A DNA stretch of 64,000 nt from Schizochytrium sp. TIO01 (taxonomy: Eukaryota; Sar; Bigyra; Thraustochytrida; Thraustochytriidae). The stretch's first letter is position 1; every line of letters starts with the position of its first letter. Below the pieces are notes generated by a model. That model had not been told where the DNA came from. It was given only the letters and a program-made list of their open reading frames with translations, and made no database searches. The stretch covers positions 1,758,501 through 1,822,500 of the forward strand of contig SMSO01000032.1 in the NCBI GenBank assembly GCA_004764695.1, read 5' to 3'. The position numbers and the translations under genes are program-made. Positions 42,501 to 50,164 of this stretch are shown piece by piece.

Positions 42501-45247
42501 CTGCTAGCGATGAAGAATCTGTAGCTGATTTCTCGATTTACGTTGGTGCGCCCACCAACCCTAGCGGCACTAATCTCACCGAGACTGTCAATATCGAATA
42601 CGAGGATTTGGACCAGTTCGTGCGTTCGGTCACCTTTATGCTATACCATGACACTTATTGGCCTTCAGGAATCACGGCTCGCCCTTCGGCGGAGCTCGAG
42701 ATCCTTGTAATGGGAAAACGTGCTATGAGTGGCTCAAATCTAATCAACTTTGCAAGTGCAGTACCTCTATATTATCTCTATGCGCCTCCAGTCATCTACG
42801 ACTCTGAGGGTTCATTAGCTTCGAAAACAACTGCTGTCTTTACGAGGCCGTTTACAATTGAGTCTCGTGTATATCGCGAATCTGTGGATAGCGATGAGAC
42901 TTCATCGTCAACTACTATCAGTGCTGGCTTAGGAGGCAGCGTTTCTGGCAAAATCAGCGGTAGCGCTTCTTATAGCTCAACCTCTGGTGAGACTGAAATT
43001 ACAACCAATACCACCAGCAAAGAAGATTCAGTTGTAACAACAACTACAACATACACATTCTCCCAAGAGACTGCAGGAGAAGACATTGTTTTGTATATGG
43101 GCACTACAGCAAACCTCTCTGTAACAAAGACCCTCACTTACCATGACGAAGCTTGTCGAGTGACATCGGTTTCTGATATTGGATGGGAGAGCAAGGCTAC
43201 ATCTCTTATCATCTCGACTCGCTCAGAATGTGAAGATTCCTTGCAAACTATCAAGGATACAATTGCCTTATACAAGGATGATTCAGACATGCAAAGTCTT
43301 GTCACCGATGCGATAGAGCAACGAAACAAGTGGCTCGATCTCTTCAGACATTGGGATGATGACAAGACATACGCACAGAACTTCCCTATCAACATCACTG
43401 CAAGCATTTCAGGTGCTACGGATAACTATGCTACAGATACCAACATGCTTACACTCTCAGGTGCTTTGGGGACGATAACATTTGAACAAGATGCTATAAA
43501 CACGACTCAAAATCTCGTGGACTTTCTAGCTTTTGCAACAAGTGATTCAACGACAACATCCAGCCTTAGCGAAGTAAGTGTTGCATATCTTGAGGAGCTA
43601 TTCTCGCTTGCAGCGTCATCCGAGACGTCTCAGACATATACGCAGACAACCACGGTGGATGATACCACATATGCAACCTCTGGTGATGAAAACACAATCA
43701 CAGCTACCTTGACGTCTATTGAAGGGAACGAACTCTGTCTGGAGATATTTCAATCTCCGTTCTGTGGCTCATTTGTTTACAAAGTTTGTGGTGGACAAAC
43801 ACGCTGTCCTCATGTGCCTGGCACAGATGCCATTGAACAGTTCTACCTTGAAGAAAACGACAACGATACATTGGCTAGCACTCTGACCTCGGATAAAGGC
43901 TCCTTTTCATTCTACATCAACCTAACGCCGATGGACGATGACGACTTAGAGCTCGACCTTACTGTCTCCATGGACATTGATAGCATCACCGGATATACTG
44001 CGTATTCAATAGCCGGTGCAACTGTGAACTCTAACCTTGATCTGTCGGTGTCCAAGTCGGAAGCAACATCCGCTGGGCGACAGCTGGTCGTTGTGCAATA
44101 TGAACGACTCAGCAGCAAACTGCTTTCAACCATGGCAACAGTCACTGTGACATCATCTTGTGACAGCACTATCTCAGACTCGCTTACGTTTACTCTGAAT
44201 TGGGCAGACTCGTGCTCCAAAGCCAAGTGGGCAGGAGACCTTGCACGGAGCAACGCAACGTGGCAGGCAACATCATCTGATCCGACATTGGACTTGGAGT
44301 CGTCAGTTGCAGGCGTTACGCTCTGGGCAGCTCCTTACGTTCCCAGCTTGGGTACACCAGAAGAAGCGGACTACTCTAAGATAGGAAAGTTCTCTGGTAC
44401 GTCCTATGCGTTCACAGCTGCAACGAGTGGTCTGGTCAGCGGTAGAACATATTTTCTTGAGCTTCGGAGAGACTGTGGGTCCCGTTCTGATCCTCGTGTT
44501 GGTGTTTTTGATAATGAAGGTCCCAAACTCGTAGGCTGGGCCCCCAATAGCAATCTTTTGACAAATCTTAGTGCTTTTCCAATTGTGACCTTTCGGTTTG
44601 ACGAGCCTATCGATCTTTGGAGGGGGGATGAATGGGCCACTGTGACAAACATCAATCAAACAATGAAATTGGAGTCGGTTGTAGCTGTTGGTACAACGTT
44701 ATATGATGTTTATGTATGGACTCGTGTGAACTCATCTTCGACAGCCGAAAAATGGAGCGAACAAATTGTTCGTGTTGATTTGAACGAGATTGTAGATTTA
44801 TACGGAAATGTTGCCCAAGGGGTTTCAACTTTAGTCAAGCTTCCGAAATTCTATCCGGAAGTTTATGGGACAAAGTTTTTGCCAGATGCAAGCTTAACAC
44901 TGAATGCGCACTACTACCAGGAATATGCAGATGAGGCGCGAAGCAACATGCTGCCATCTGTAAGTTATCTATCAACTCCTCAATATCAGACTGGGTCGTC
45001 TAGTCAAAAATCAACAACGACGGTCATTGCTGCAACAGTGTCATGTATTGTCGTGGCTTTGGTCATCGCAGCAGCAGCGTTTGTGATCTATCGACGCCGC
45101 CGCGCACAAGTTGATTCTACCCATAGTGGGTCGATCACAAGCCGTAACAGTAGCGGTAGTATCTTCCTTGAGGGCTCGATTGAAGGGCGGAAGCGGATTG
45201 ATAGTATGAATCCAGGTTTTTCTCCTGTCGAGAAGAGCGCTGTTTGA
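39590..45247 (+). CDS. Giant type-I surface protein with PAN-like and Ig-like regions
   Basis: Predicted cell-surface glycoprotein of 1885 residues, starting at the ATG at 39590 with a signal peptide (FLFVGLLYLQSYLFEVCLA). Cys-containing PAN/apple-like modules lie near the N-terminus; the clearest is about 257-335 (SCRRYCQ, CALWDWNSDTNICHLFE). A short Cys-rich segment follows (about 332-390: CPTCYQGFYIPA, CIVCPKGYSCPNG). A long Ser/Thr-rich, beta-strand-rich ectodomain has repeated T-T-D-x-D/N-G-x motifs (about 605 and 722) like carboxypeptidase-regulatory folds. A Ser/Thr tract alternating polar residues lies at about 1100-1160, and an SbsA/Big_5-like Ig domain near 1640-1740. One membrane helix (about 1810-1835) ends in IYRRRRA, followed by a Ser-rich cytosolic tail. 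Many N-x-S/T sites occur. The role may be adhesion or recognition; no enzyme motif was seen. A near-identical 3' copy lies at 63.6 kb. Confidence 0.88.
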   Translation: MQYSFLFVGLLYLQSYLFEVCLAISGISHQNIKIILADIVGCTNVGQIDLGDATKQTISTTSASACRTTCLTRWRNSYKRGFLYNNINPCSSSTTATCADTFKVATSPKIGPTLYTSPCFTTAYTTAAKETKTTWGNLIDHSSTTWTDVSSSLSLTPSPTYVPATTTITKFLHSYDVKRVLSPAICTYTGTPTASYDICLSWTFDSASNTCSLYNRVRIQSTRAVTDSDRYLISQNMHCNKDNGDTTVGPNAASLQSAQGCMLANQYIDTANIILYETKQNPHSCRRYCQASETCALWDWNSDTNICHLFEYSVFGSYTASTSNYITGARSCPTCYQGFYIPASAADQSSYEDACIVCPKGYSCPNGEVQACAANTFCGNVSTVSAPAYDENNSSISCSADRSGVGCQHKVCESSTLGKNLLAMSFQDPQEFFESHTYSIDELEMRQVLVNVGSDGYGDLAFQIAVTHSISQELINYFNGSLVFPSNEYSMTIYNFDWDCSNSSTWTTWITATAPNTVSIGDKVYLANWQMLWNSDSAWFDPDDWFGTSTTLKNDPISIDVSSQSMKVLFMSQLNITVRARGSSHGRSGVNVYYKLGSDDETVYTATTDGNGNLDLTLTDASTTSLTSSVTILGANKTDTTYDVRMCPLGSSTCPSTYLSFPQTLSLQNLKYYTLSLIDINVINLGGTLTTSFSGSSSCAAPNVLISAVDLTADPPTVLESTTTDSDGSFTVEVSNTTVQLLFGANQESLTVSSTADAQVSALLGSSGLVMTSSLTGLEIEYTRTSKLTLYTAATMCEYSIGDVNMSLTVDACPDIVLYRSTSGLEASWNIPSAEYTFDLEFYSSNADIKTNYELQFPSSSSRALDMTDSDAMVDMIYQPDPALTAELVATSIVPFSSCSQGALPFQYIVSGGADIEVQIYFNQTFVDTTGTSRVCFVLPSESTILVNSELAPEDDNVCEATDPCYYNISTASDEESVADFSIYVGAPTNPSGTNLTETVNIEYEDLDQFVRSVTFMLYHDTYWPSGITARPSAELEILVMGKRAMSGSNLINFASAVPLYYLYAPPVIYDSEGSLASKTTAVFTRPFTIESRVYRESVDSDETSSSTTISAGLGGSVSGKISGSASYSSTSGETEITTNTTSKEDSVVTTTTTYTFSQETAGEDIVLYMGTTANLSVTKTLTYHDEACRVTSVSDIGWESKATSLIISTRSECEDSLQTIKDTIALYKDDSDMQSLVTDAIEQRNKWLDLFRHWDDDKTYAQNFPINITASISGATDNYATDTNMLTLSGALGTITFEQDAINTTQNLVDFLAFATSDSTTTSSLSEVSVAYLEELFSLAASSETSQTYTQTTTVDDTTYATSGDENTITATLTSIEGNELCLEIFQSPFCGSFVYKVCGGQTRCPHVPGTDAIEQFYLEENDNDTLASTLTSDKGSFSFYINLTPMDDDDLELDLTVSMDIDSITGYTAYSIAGATVNSNLDLSVSKSEATSAGRQLVVVQYERLSSKLLSTMATVTVTSSCDSTISDSLTFTLNWADSCSKAKWAGDLARSNATWQATSSDPTLDLESSVAGVTLWAAPYVPSLGTPEEADYSKIGKFSGTSYAFTAATSGLVSGRTYFLELRRDCGSRSDPRVGVFDNEGPKLVGWAPNSNLLTNLSAFPIVTFRFDEPIDLWRGDEWATVTNINQTMKLESVVAVGTTLYDVYVWTRVNSSSTAEKWSEQIVRVDLNEIVDLYGNVAQGVSTLVKLPKFYPEVYGTKFLPDASLTLNAHYYQEYADEARSNMLPSVSYLSTPQYQTGSSSQKSTTTVIAATVSCIVVALVIAAAAFVIYRRRRAQVDSTHSGSITSRNSSGSIFLEGSIEGRKRIDSMNPGFSPVEKSAV

Positions 45248-45385
45248 GAGTGTTTATGGAATAGTAAATATAAACCTTTGAGTTTCATGTTATTTTGTTT
45301 GAGATTATTTCAAGATAGGGAATGAAAATCATGATTCTAACAATGACCAACATAAAATACTTGCATGGAGGAGTTTCACTCTTTA
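44862..45385 (+). repeat. Inverted duplicate arm A
   Basis: The last 129 codons of the giant surface-protein gene plus about 135 bases of 3' flank recur in inverted orientation at 63475-64000. By eye there are roughly sixteen base differences over the coding part, mostly at its upstream end. The first about 95 bases of the 3' flank are identical. Similarity stops abruptly after the GTTTCACT near 45383. Confidence 0.93.
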
Positions 45386-45902
45386 AGATCTACATCAAAA
45401 GTTGCAAGTATTTTTATTAGAAAAGCAAATAGATTATGAACGTATCTATAGTTTGATGTAAAGATAAAAAGGTAGCGTGCAACAATCAAGAACTATTCGG
45501 TATCTTTGACGCTTCAAACTTAATATAATTAATCTGGCCAAGGTAGTATCGTTCGCTGTTGCTACTATTTGCTATCACCTTGGTTGCCACGATTAGTGAT
45601 TATAGAATAAATTACTGGTGCTGTTAAAGCTGAGTGCAGCTGGCCTACAGATAAATACCATTGAAATAATAACGTTTTTGTATGCTTCTCAGAGCATTCT
45701 TACTGCAGGAATCATATAGACTACAACTAGGAAAGAAATAAGAGCAACGAAACAACGTGATCGCAGAACCTTCGGGAAACCTTTGTTCCGTTTGCGAATT
45801 TGAAATGCATATCTCATTTAATTGTTCTTCACGCGACAAATGAAGCTTGGAGGTATGGTCAAAATGTATTGTCAAATGCCGAAGGCGAAAAATATACTTA
45901 TC
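45248..45902. other. Intergenic between convergent genes
   Basis: It holds the duplicated 3' flank of the surface-protein gene (to about 45385), then unique AT-rich DNA up to the prominin stop. No gene seen. Confidence 0.6.
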
Positions 45903-48900
45903 TTAAGTATCGTTGTCTGACGGTGTTCGATTCCGATGGAAACGAGTCTTGTATGATGATCCCATCTGCCGCCAGCGTAAAGGTTCGTTTGGCATATTGT
46001 CCGAGACAGCATCCTTTTCTTGATGTACATACTTTTTGAAAGAAGCCCCTAAATTACGAAATCGGGAAGCTGTAGATTTGTCCGAGCCTTCACCGATGAC
46101 AGAAGCGTACGGTGCGAGGCCAGGGTTATCTGGATCGTCATAATCTTCATAACTACGGTTGTACGATAAAGCAGCATCGGCTGGTGGGGATACTACAGGA
46201 GTGCCAGCGGGGGGCGGGATCCGCATCGCGCGCCCAACCCTTGAATCAGCGACCATTGTTCCACTATCAACATAAAATTGGCGAAATTGCTCTCGACTTT
46301 GGCGAAGATCTTTCAGTCGCTTGGCTGCAATGCAACCAAGAGGCAGGCCACATAAAAGCATACAAAATGCTAAAAGGTACCACCCAGCAATAGCCCAGTA
46401 AAAGGATCGACCGAAGTCACAGCAGAAGCTTTCTTGGATACTATCATAAGCAGAATTGAAAGCCTCGCATCCCAAGGCGATCTCTAACTCTTCTGCGAGA
46501 GTGATTATGTTTTCTCGGAAATCTGCGGACGATGCGTTAATGTCATTGCGCAGAGCACTGCGTAAAACGATACCAATTGACGGTAGAGTGACGTTAAGCA
46601 GTTCATCGAGTTGACCCTGTACTATCTGAGATGCTTCAGATTGAAAGGTCTGGTAAAGTGCTTGGAGAGGTTCTACTGCGTCATTTCCATCAACATTGGC
46701 TAAAGAAAGGCCAGAACAATCGTTTATAAGGGAAAGAAACAATTCTGGGGTATCGAGCTCCAGACTCATAGAAAAAACGGGGACATCTAGATTTACGGCA
46801 CAGAAGCCACGTGAATTTGTTGTCCCACCTATTTGTTCGCACATGTATGGTTGCACCTCAACAAGTGCTGTTGAACCAGCGTTCTCTACGCCGGAGCAAA
46901 CATCAGCTGCTATTAAGAGAAAAGGAAATGCCAAAGCCCCAAAAATAAGAAAAAGCCAGGGTGCAGCACAGGCAGAACAGCAAGCAACACCATAACCGCA
47001 TGAAGGGAAGAAAAATACCAAAACAGTCATGATCAAAAGAATAGCAGATATAATCGAAGGTAGCGCAGTGGCGGCAACACGTGATATCCTTGGTTGCACC
47101 GGCAATGCGCTGGTTATCTCCTCTGGTAACACGTCGCTAAGTCGACCACTATTATAGATTTCGATTGAGTTTTTAATGCATGCATCTGTAATGCATTTTA
47201 CATTGTTGGTGTAGCTATTTTTGATCTTATTGTCGACAATTGGCCCAAAGACAGATGGTTTAGCGTATGACTCGAAGTAAGATGCATTTGGAAACTGATC
47301 AGAAAACGTCGTATTGGCGATCGCAGCAATAGTGCGCTCCAAGTAGAATATTGAACCAATATCACGAAGAGAGCCATTCTGATCCCGTGAAATATCAACA
47401 GCTTCTATATAAGACATGGCGGAAGACAGCTTCGAGGTCAGCGTGGCTTTGCTTGGTTGTACTGCTGCAATGATAAGATCCAACTGGGATGCGATATGAA
47501 CGATCATGTCTTGTACGCCAGTCGATCCTGCAACGATTTCCATCAAGCGTTCCTGGCTGATCTCCTCCAGAATACTGTTCAGATCTACCGTTAAAAGGTT
47601 CCAGATGTTTCCTTCCATAGCGAATATGTAGTAAAGCTCTGCTGTGTCGATAGAAGCAATTGTAGTATTCAGTTCCCCGAGTGTTGCCTGGATATCACTT
47701 AGTGCGTCTTCAAATTTAGATTTATCATCCTCAAGGGAACTAAATTTTGAAGTAATAGCAGCTACATTCGATCGCACACCTTCAATAGTGGCAAACCCAG
47801 AGCTGAAAGAATTGGATGCGTTAATGAGATCAGAGGAGGCTGTTTCAAGTGATGAAAAGTCATTGCAGCATCCTAGGTCGATCGTTGCAATTGCTGACTG
47901 GGCAGTTTCAATCTGACTTTTCATTTCAGATAGGCTTGGATCAATGGAATCAACTCCTAAAACAAACGCACTTAGAACATTTTGCAATGACTCCCAGTCT
48001 TCAAAGGGGTATTCACATAAGTCATTATTTTTTGTGCAGCTGTCTTGAATGATGTATGGGCCCCCATAAACATAGCAAAGAGTATCATTATTATGGCAAG
48101 TCCAGCTCTGAGGGGAGACCGACTCCACATTTTGCACGTCTTTCAGAAAATCTGATGCCTCAAGAGAATCCATAACTGCAATAAGACTTGAGTGAGCACT
48201 CCCAAAGGCAGTAAGTGTAGAGTTTGTTTCATTGTTTGGCCTTATATTCGGATCACTGATTTGTGTAATAAGCTTATTGATTGAGGAAATTGCTGAGGTG
48301 ACATTAACCGATGAAAGATCAATTGATGCTACTTTCGATTGTAGGCTGAGGACCGCGACCTTTGTCTCATTAAGTACTGTCTGGGCGGAGCTGAGCTCTG
48401 CGTTAAGCTCATCAACAAATTCAATTAAGCTACCATTGAAACTATCAGCAAAAGTTTCTATTTGGTCTAAAAGATCTGGTAAGTCCTTTGTGGCTTCGAC
48501 ATATGTATTGTTGAGTTCTTTGAGCTGCGCAGTGACATTCAGAAGTTCATCCGGAAGCTCAATTAGGTTCTCGTTAATACTCTCCGGTACATCTGCGATT
48601 TCAAACATGCATGGAAGCTCGTCACTGAGTTCAAGAATAGCCCCAATTGTTTCAGTGATAGGTTCAATACTCGGGAGGTCTGAAAAAAATGTAGTAATGA
48701 AGGCGAGCTCTTCATAGAGGGAAGTGAAATTGAAATCATCAATGGCTTCAACAATGCCATTCAGAGAAATGTTTAGCTCAGATATGGTTGGCATGTCTGC
48801 AATTGTAGTGTTAACAACTGAGAGGTCATCTTTTAGAACAGTGAGATTAGCCTGCAGAGATGTAAGCGAACTGTTCAATCTAGTGAGCTCTATCTGCATT

Positions 48901-49565
48901 TCCGAAGCACTGGGGGTCAAATCCCGAACAGATACATTAAAAGAAGAGTAGTAGGAGCTAAAGTTGGAAACCATAACCTGCGTATAATTTGCTTCAGCTA
49001 GCAAGGGTGCGATTGTTTGAAGTACATTCTGAGCATCATTTCGCACTTTGATATATGAGGAAATGCCTTCATCAATGCTTGAGAGTTCAGTATCTACAAC
49101 AGAAACTTCTGAGTCAACCCACGCAATTTGAGAGTCAAGATCTAGGCTCAGTATATGGTTGACCCCATTCTGAAAACTCAAAACCTGCGTATATGACGTC
49201 CCAAGTGATGCATTGAGAACATCAAGGTCTGAAAGGACACTATTTACTGTGTCATTAACTTGACTCTGACTAGGGATCGAAGAGAGAGTCGCATTTAAAT
49301 TTGCCAAAATCTGCAGCATGGTTGAGGTCAGATTGGAGTCAAATAGCTCAGAAAAGACATTTTCAGCACATACGATAGAGCTATGAACCAACGAGAGCTC
49401 CCCTACATCGAATAAAGTCTGATTAACTCGTGTAATCATGGATACCCCTGCAACGCCTATTACTGCACTGCTAAGGTTAATGAAGGGGTCACTTGCAGTA
49501 CTTGTAAGACTTGCGAGGTTGTCAGGTGCATCTACGATTGCAATTTGTGCCTCAGTAAGGCCCAT
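45903..49565 (-). CDS. Prominin-like five-span membrane protein, main part
   Basis: Prominins shape plasma-membrane protrusions and cilia and bind cholesterol. This ORF (1220 codons from its first ATG) holds most of the protein. A very long outer loop (about 1-780) of amphipathic helix with many N-x-S/T sites is followed by TM3 (LPSIISAILLIMTVLVFFF), a cytosolic Cys-rich loop CGYGVACCSACAAPW, TM4 (FLIFGALAFPFLLIAADVC), a second outer loop with cysteines, TM5 (IAGWYLLAFCMLLCGLPLGC) and a polar tail. This is the prominin layout. The same frame is open upstream of the ATG to about 49677 and encodes TM2 (TWQIVTTYLCLVTFLVLIL, then SFTLLVLV). The true gene therefore continues into the separate ORF at 49583-50164, and the first ATG here is not the start. 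Joined length is about 1430 residues, far more than the about 865 of human prominin-1. Confidence 0.85.
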   Translation of the reverse strand: MGLTEAQIAIVDAPDNLASLTSTASDPFINLSSAVIGVAGVSMITRVNQTLFDVGELSLVHSSIVCAENVFSELFDSNLTSTMLQILANLNATLSSIPSQSQVNDTVNSVLSDLDVLNASLGTSYTQVLSFQNGVNHILSLDLDSQIAWVDSEVSVVDTELSSIDEGISSYIKVRNDAQNVLQTIAPLLAEANYTQVMVSNFSSYYSSFNVSVRDLTPSASEMQIELTRLNSSLTSLQANLTVLKDDLSVVNTTIADMPTISELNISLNGIVEAIDDFNFTSLYEELAFITTFFSDLPSIEPITETIGAILELSDELPCMFEIADVPESINENLIELPDELLNVTAQLKELNNTYVEATKDLPDLLDQIETFADSFNGSLIEFVDELNAELSSAQTVLNETKVAVLSLQSKVASIDLSSVNVTSAISSINKLITQISDPNIRPNNETNSTLTAFGSAHSSLIAVMDSLEASDFLKDVQNVESVSPQSWTCHNNDTLCYVYGGPYIIQDSCTKNNDLCEYPFEDWESLQNVLSAFVLGVDSIDPSLSEMKSQIETAQSAIATIDLGCCNDFSSLETASSDLINASNSFSSGFATIEGVRSNVAAITSKFSSLEDDKSKFEDALSDIQATLGELNTTIASIDTAELYYIFAMEGNIWNLLTVDLNSILEEISQERLMEIVAGSTGVQDMIVHIASQLDLIIAAVQPSKATLTSKLSSAMSYIEAVDISRDQNGSLRDIGSIFYLERTIAAIANTTFSDQFPNASYFESYAKPSVFGPIVDNKIKNSYTNNVKCITDACIKNSIEIYNSGRLSDVLPEEITSALPVQPRISRVAATALPSIISAILLIMTVLVFFFPSCGYGVACCSACAAPWLFLIFGALAFPFLLIAADVCSGVENAGSTALVEVQPYMCEQIGGTTNSRGFCAVNLDVPVFSMSLELDTPELFLSLINDCSGLSLANVDGNDAVEPLQALYQTFQSEASQIVQGQLDELLNVTLPSIGIVLRSALRNDINASSADFRENIITLAEELEIALGCEAFNSAYDSIQESFCCDFGRSFYWAIAGWYLLAFCMLLCGLPLGCIAAKRLKDLRQSREQFRQFYVDSGTMVADSRVGRAMRIPPPAGTPVVSPPADAALSYNRSYEDYDDPDNPGLAPYASVIGEGSDKSTASRFRNLGASFKKYVHQEKDAVSDNMPNEPLRWRQMGSSYKTRFHRNRTPSDNDT

Positions 49566-49582
49566 GTTCCCTCGAACTAGTA

Positions 49583-50164
49583 CTAAAAGAGTAAAACTGA
49601 GAATGAGAACCAGAAAGGTGACAAGGCAAAGGTATGTGGTAACGATTTGCCACGTAGGATATTTTCGCGGAGTCTCTGAAAATTTTGGTCAAGTGATGCA
49701 TCAGATGTTTTGTGTGATCGTTCGCAGCAACAAACAAGAATCGCTGCGGCAGCAGCTACAATTGTCAGAAGAGCAAATACAACTCCAATAATCGCATACA
49801 TGATGAGACCCTGCGAGTAGTTGACCCAGCTATCCTCATGTTCCTTTGCATATGATCGGTCAAATAGAATGGAATATCCGTCGCTGTTGATTTCATCAAG
49901 CCAATCTGCACTACAAATCTCAAGGTTGCCGGAAGTAGAATCACAAACATCTACCAAGCTTTCATACTTGCCAAGGTCTTTGGGTACGCTTTGAAAAGCC
50001 ATATTGACACGCGGAATACCTAGAAGGGTATTGAGGTCATTTTTGTTTTGCTTGCATGCTGTCAGCTCCGCGGCTTGAACCTTATAGAAGTGGCTAAGCA
50101 ATACTGTCACCGAGCCAAGGATGATTTGCCACCATAAGAGCTTGAATTTTACTTTGTAAATCAT
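49583..50164 (-). CDS. Prominin-like protein, N-terminal part (frame-broken from main part)
   Basis: This holds the start of the prominin-like gene: ATG at 50162-50164, signal peptide (FKLLWWQIILGSVTVLLSHF), a short outer segment with three cysteines, TM1 (LIMYAIIGVVFALLTIVA and on) and the cytosolic VCCCERS typical of prominins after TM1. After SDASLDQNF (about 49680) this frame stops making sense, running on only to a stop at 49583, while the downstream prominin reading continues one base out of step with SETPRKYPTWQ. The switch lies at an AAAATTTT run, so one base too few there, as sequencing error or real mutation, explains it. A small intron ending at the nearby TTTTCAG is a weaker alternative, since no GTAAGT-like donor is present. 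Confidence 0.75.
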   Translation of the reverse strand: MIYKVKFKLLWWQIILGSVTVLLSHFYKVQAAELTACKQNKNDLNTLLGIPRVNMAFQSVPKDLGKYESLVDVCDSTSGNLEICSADWLDEINSDGYSILFDRSYAKEHEDSWVNYSQGLIMYAIIGVVFALLTIVAAAAAILVCCCERSHKTSDASLDQNFQRLRENILRGKSLPHTFALSPFWFSFSVLLF

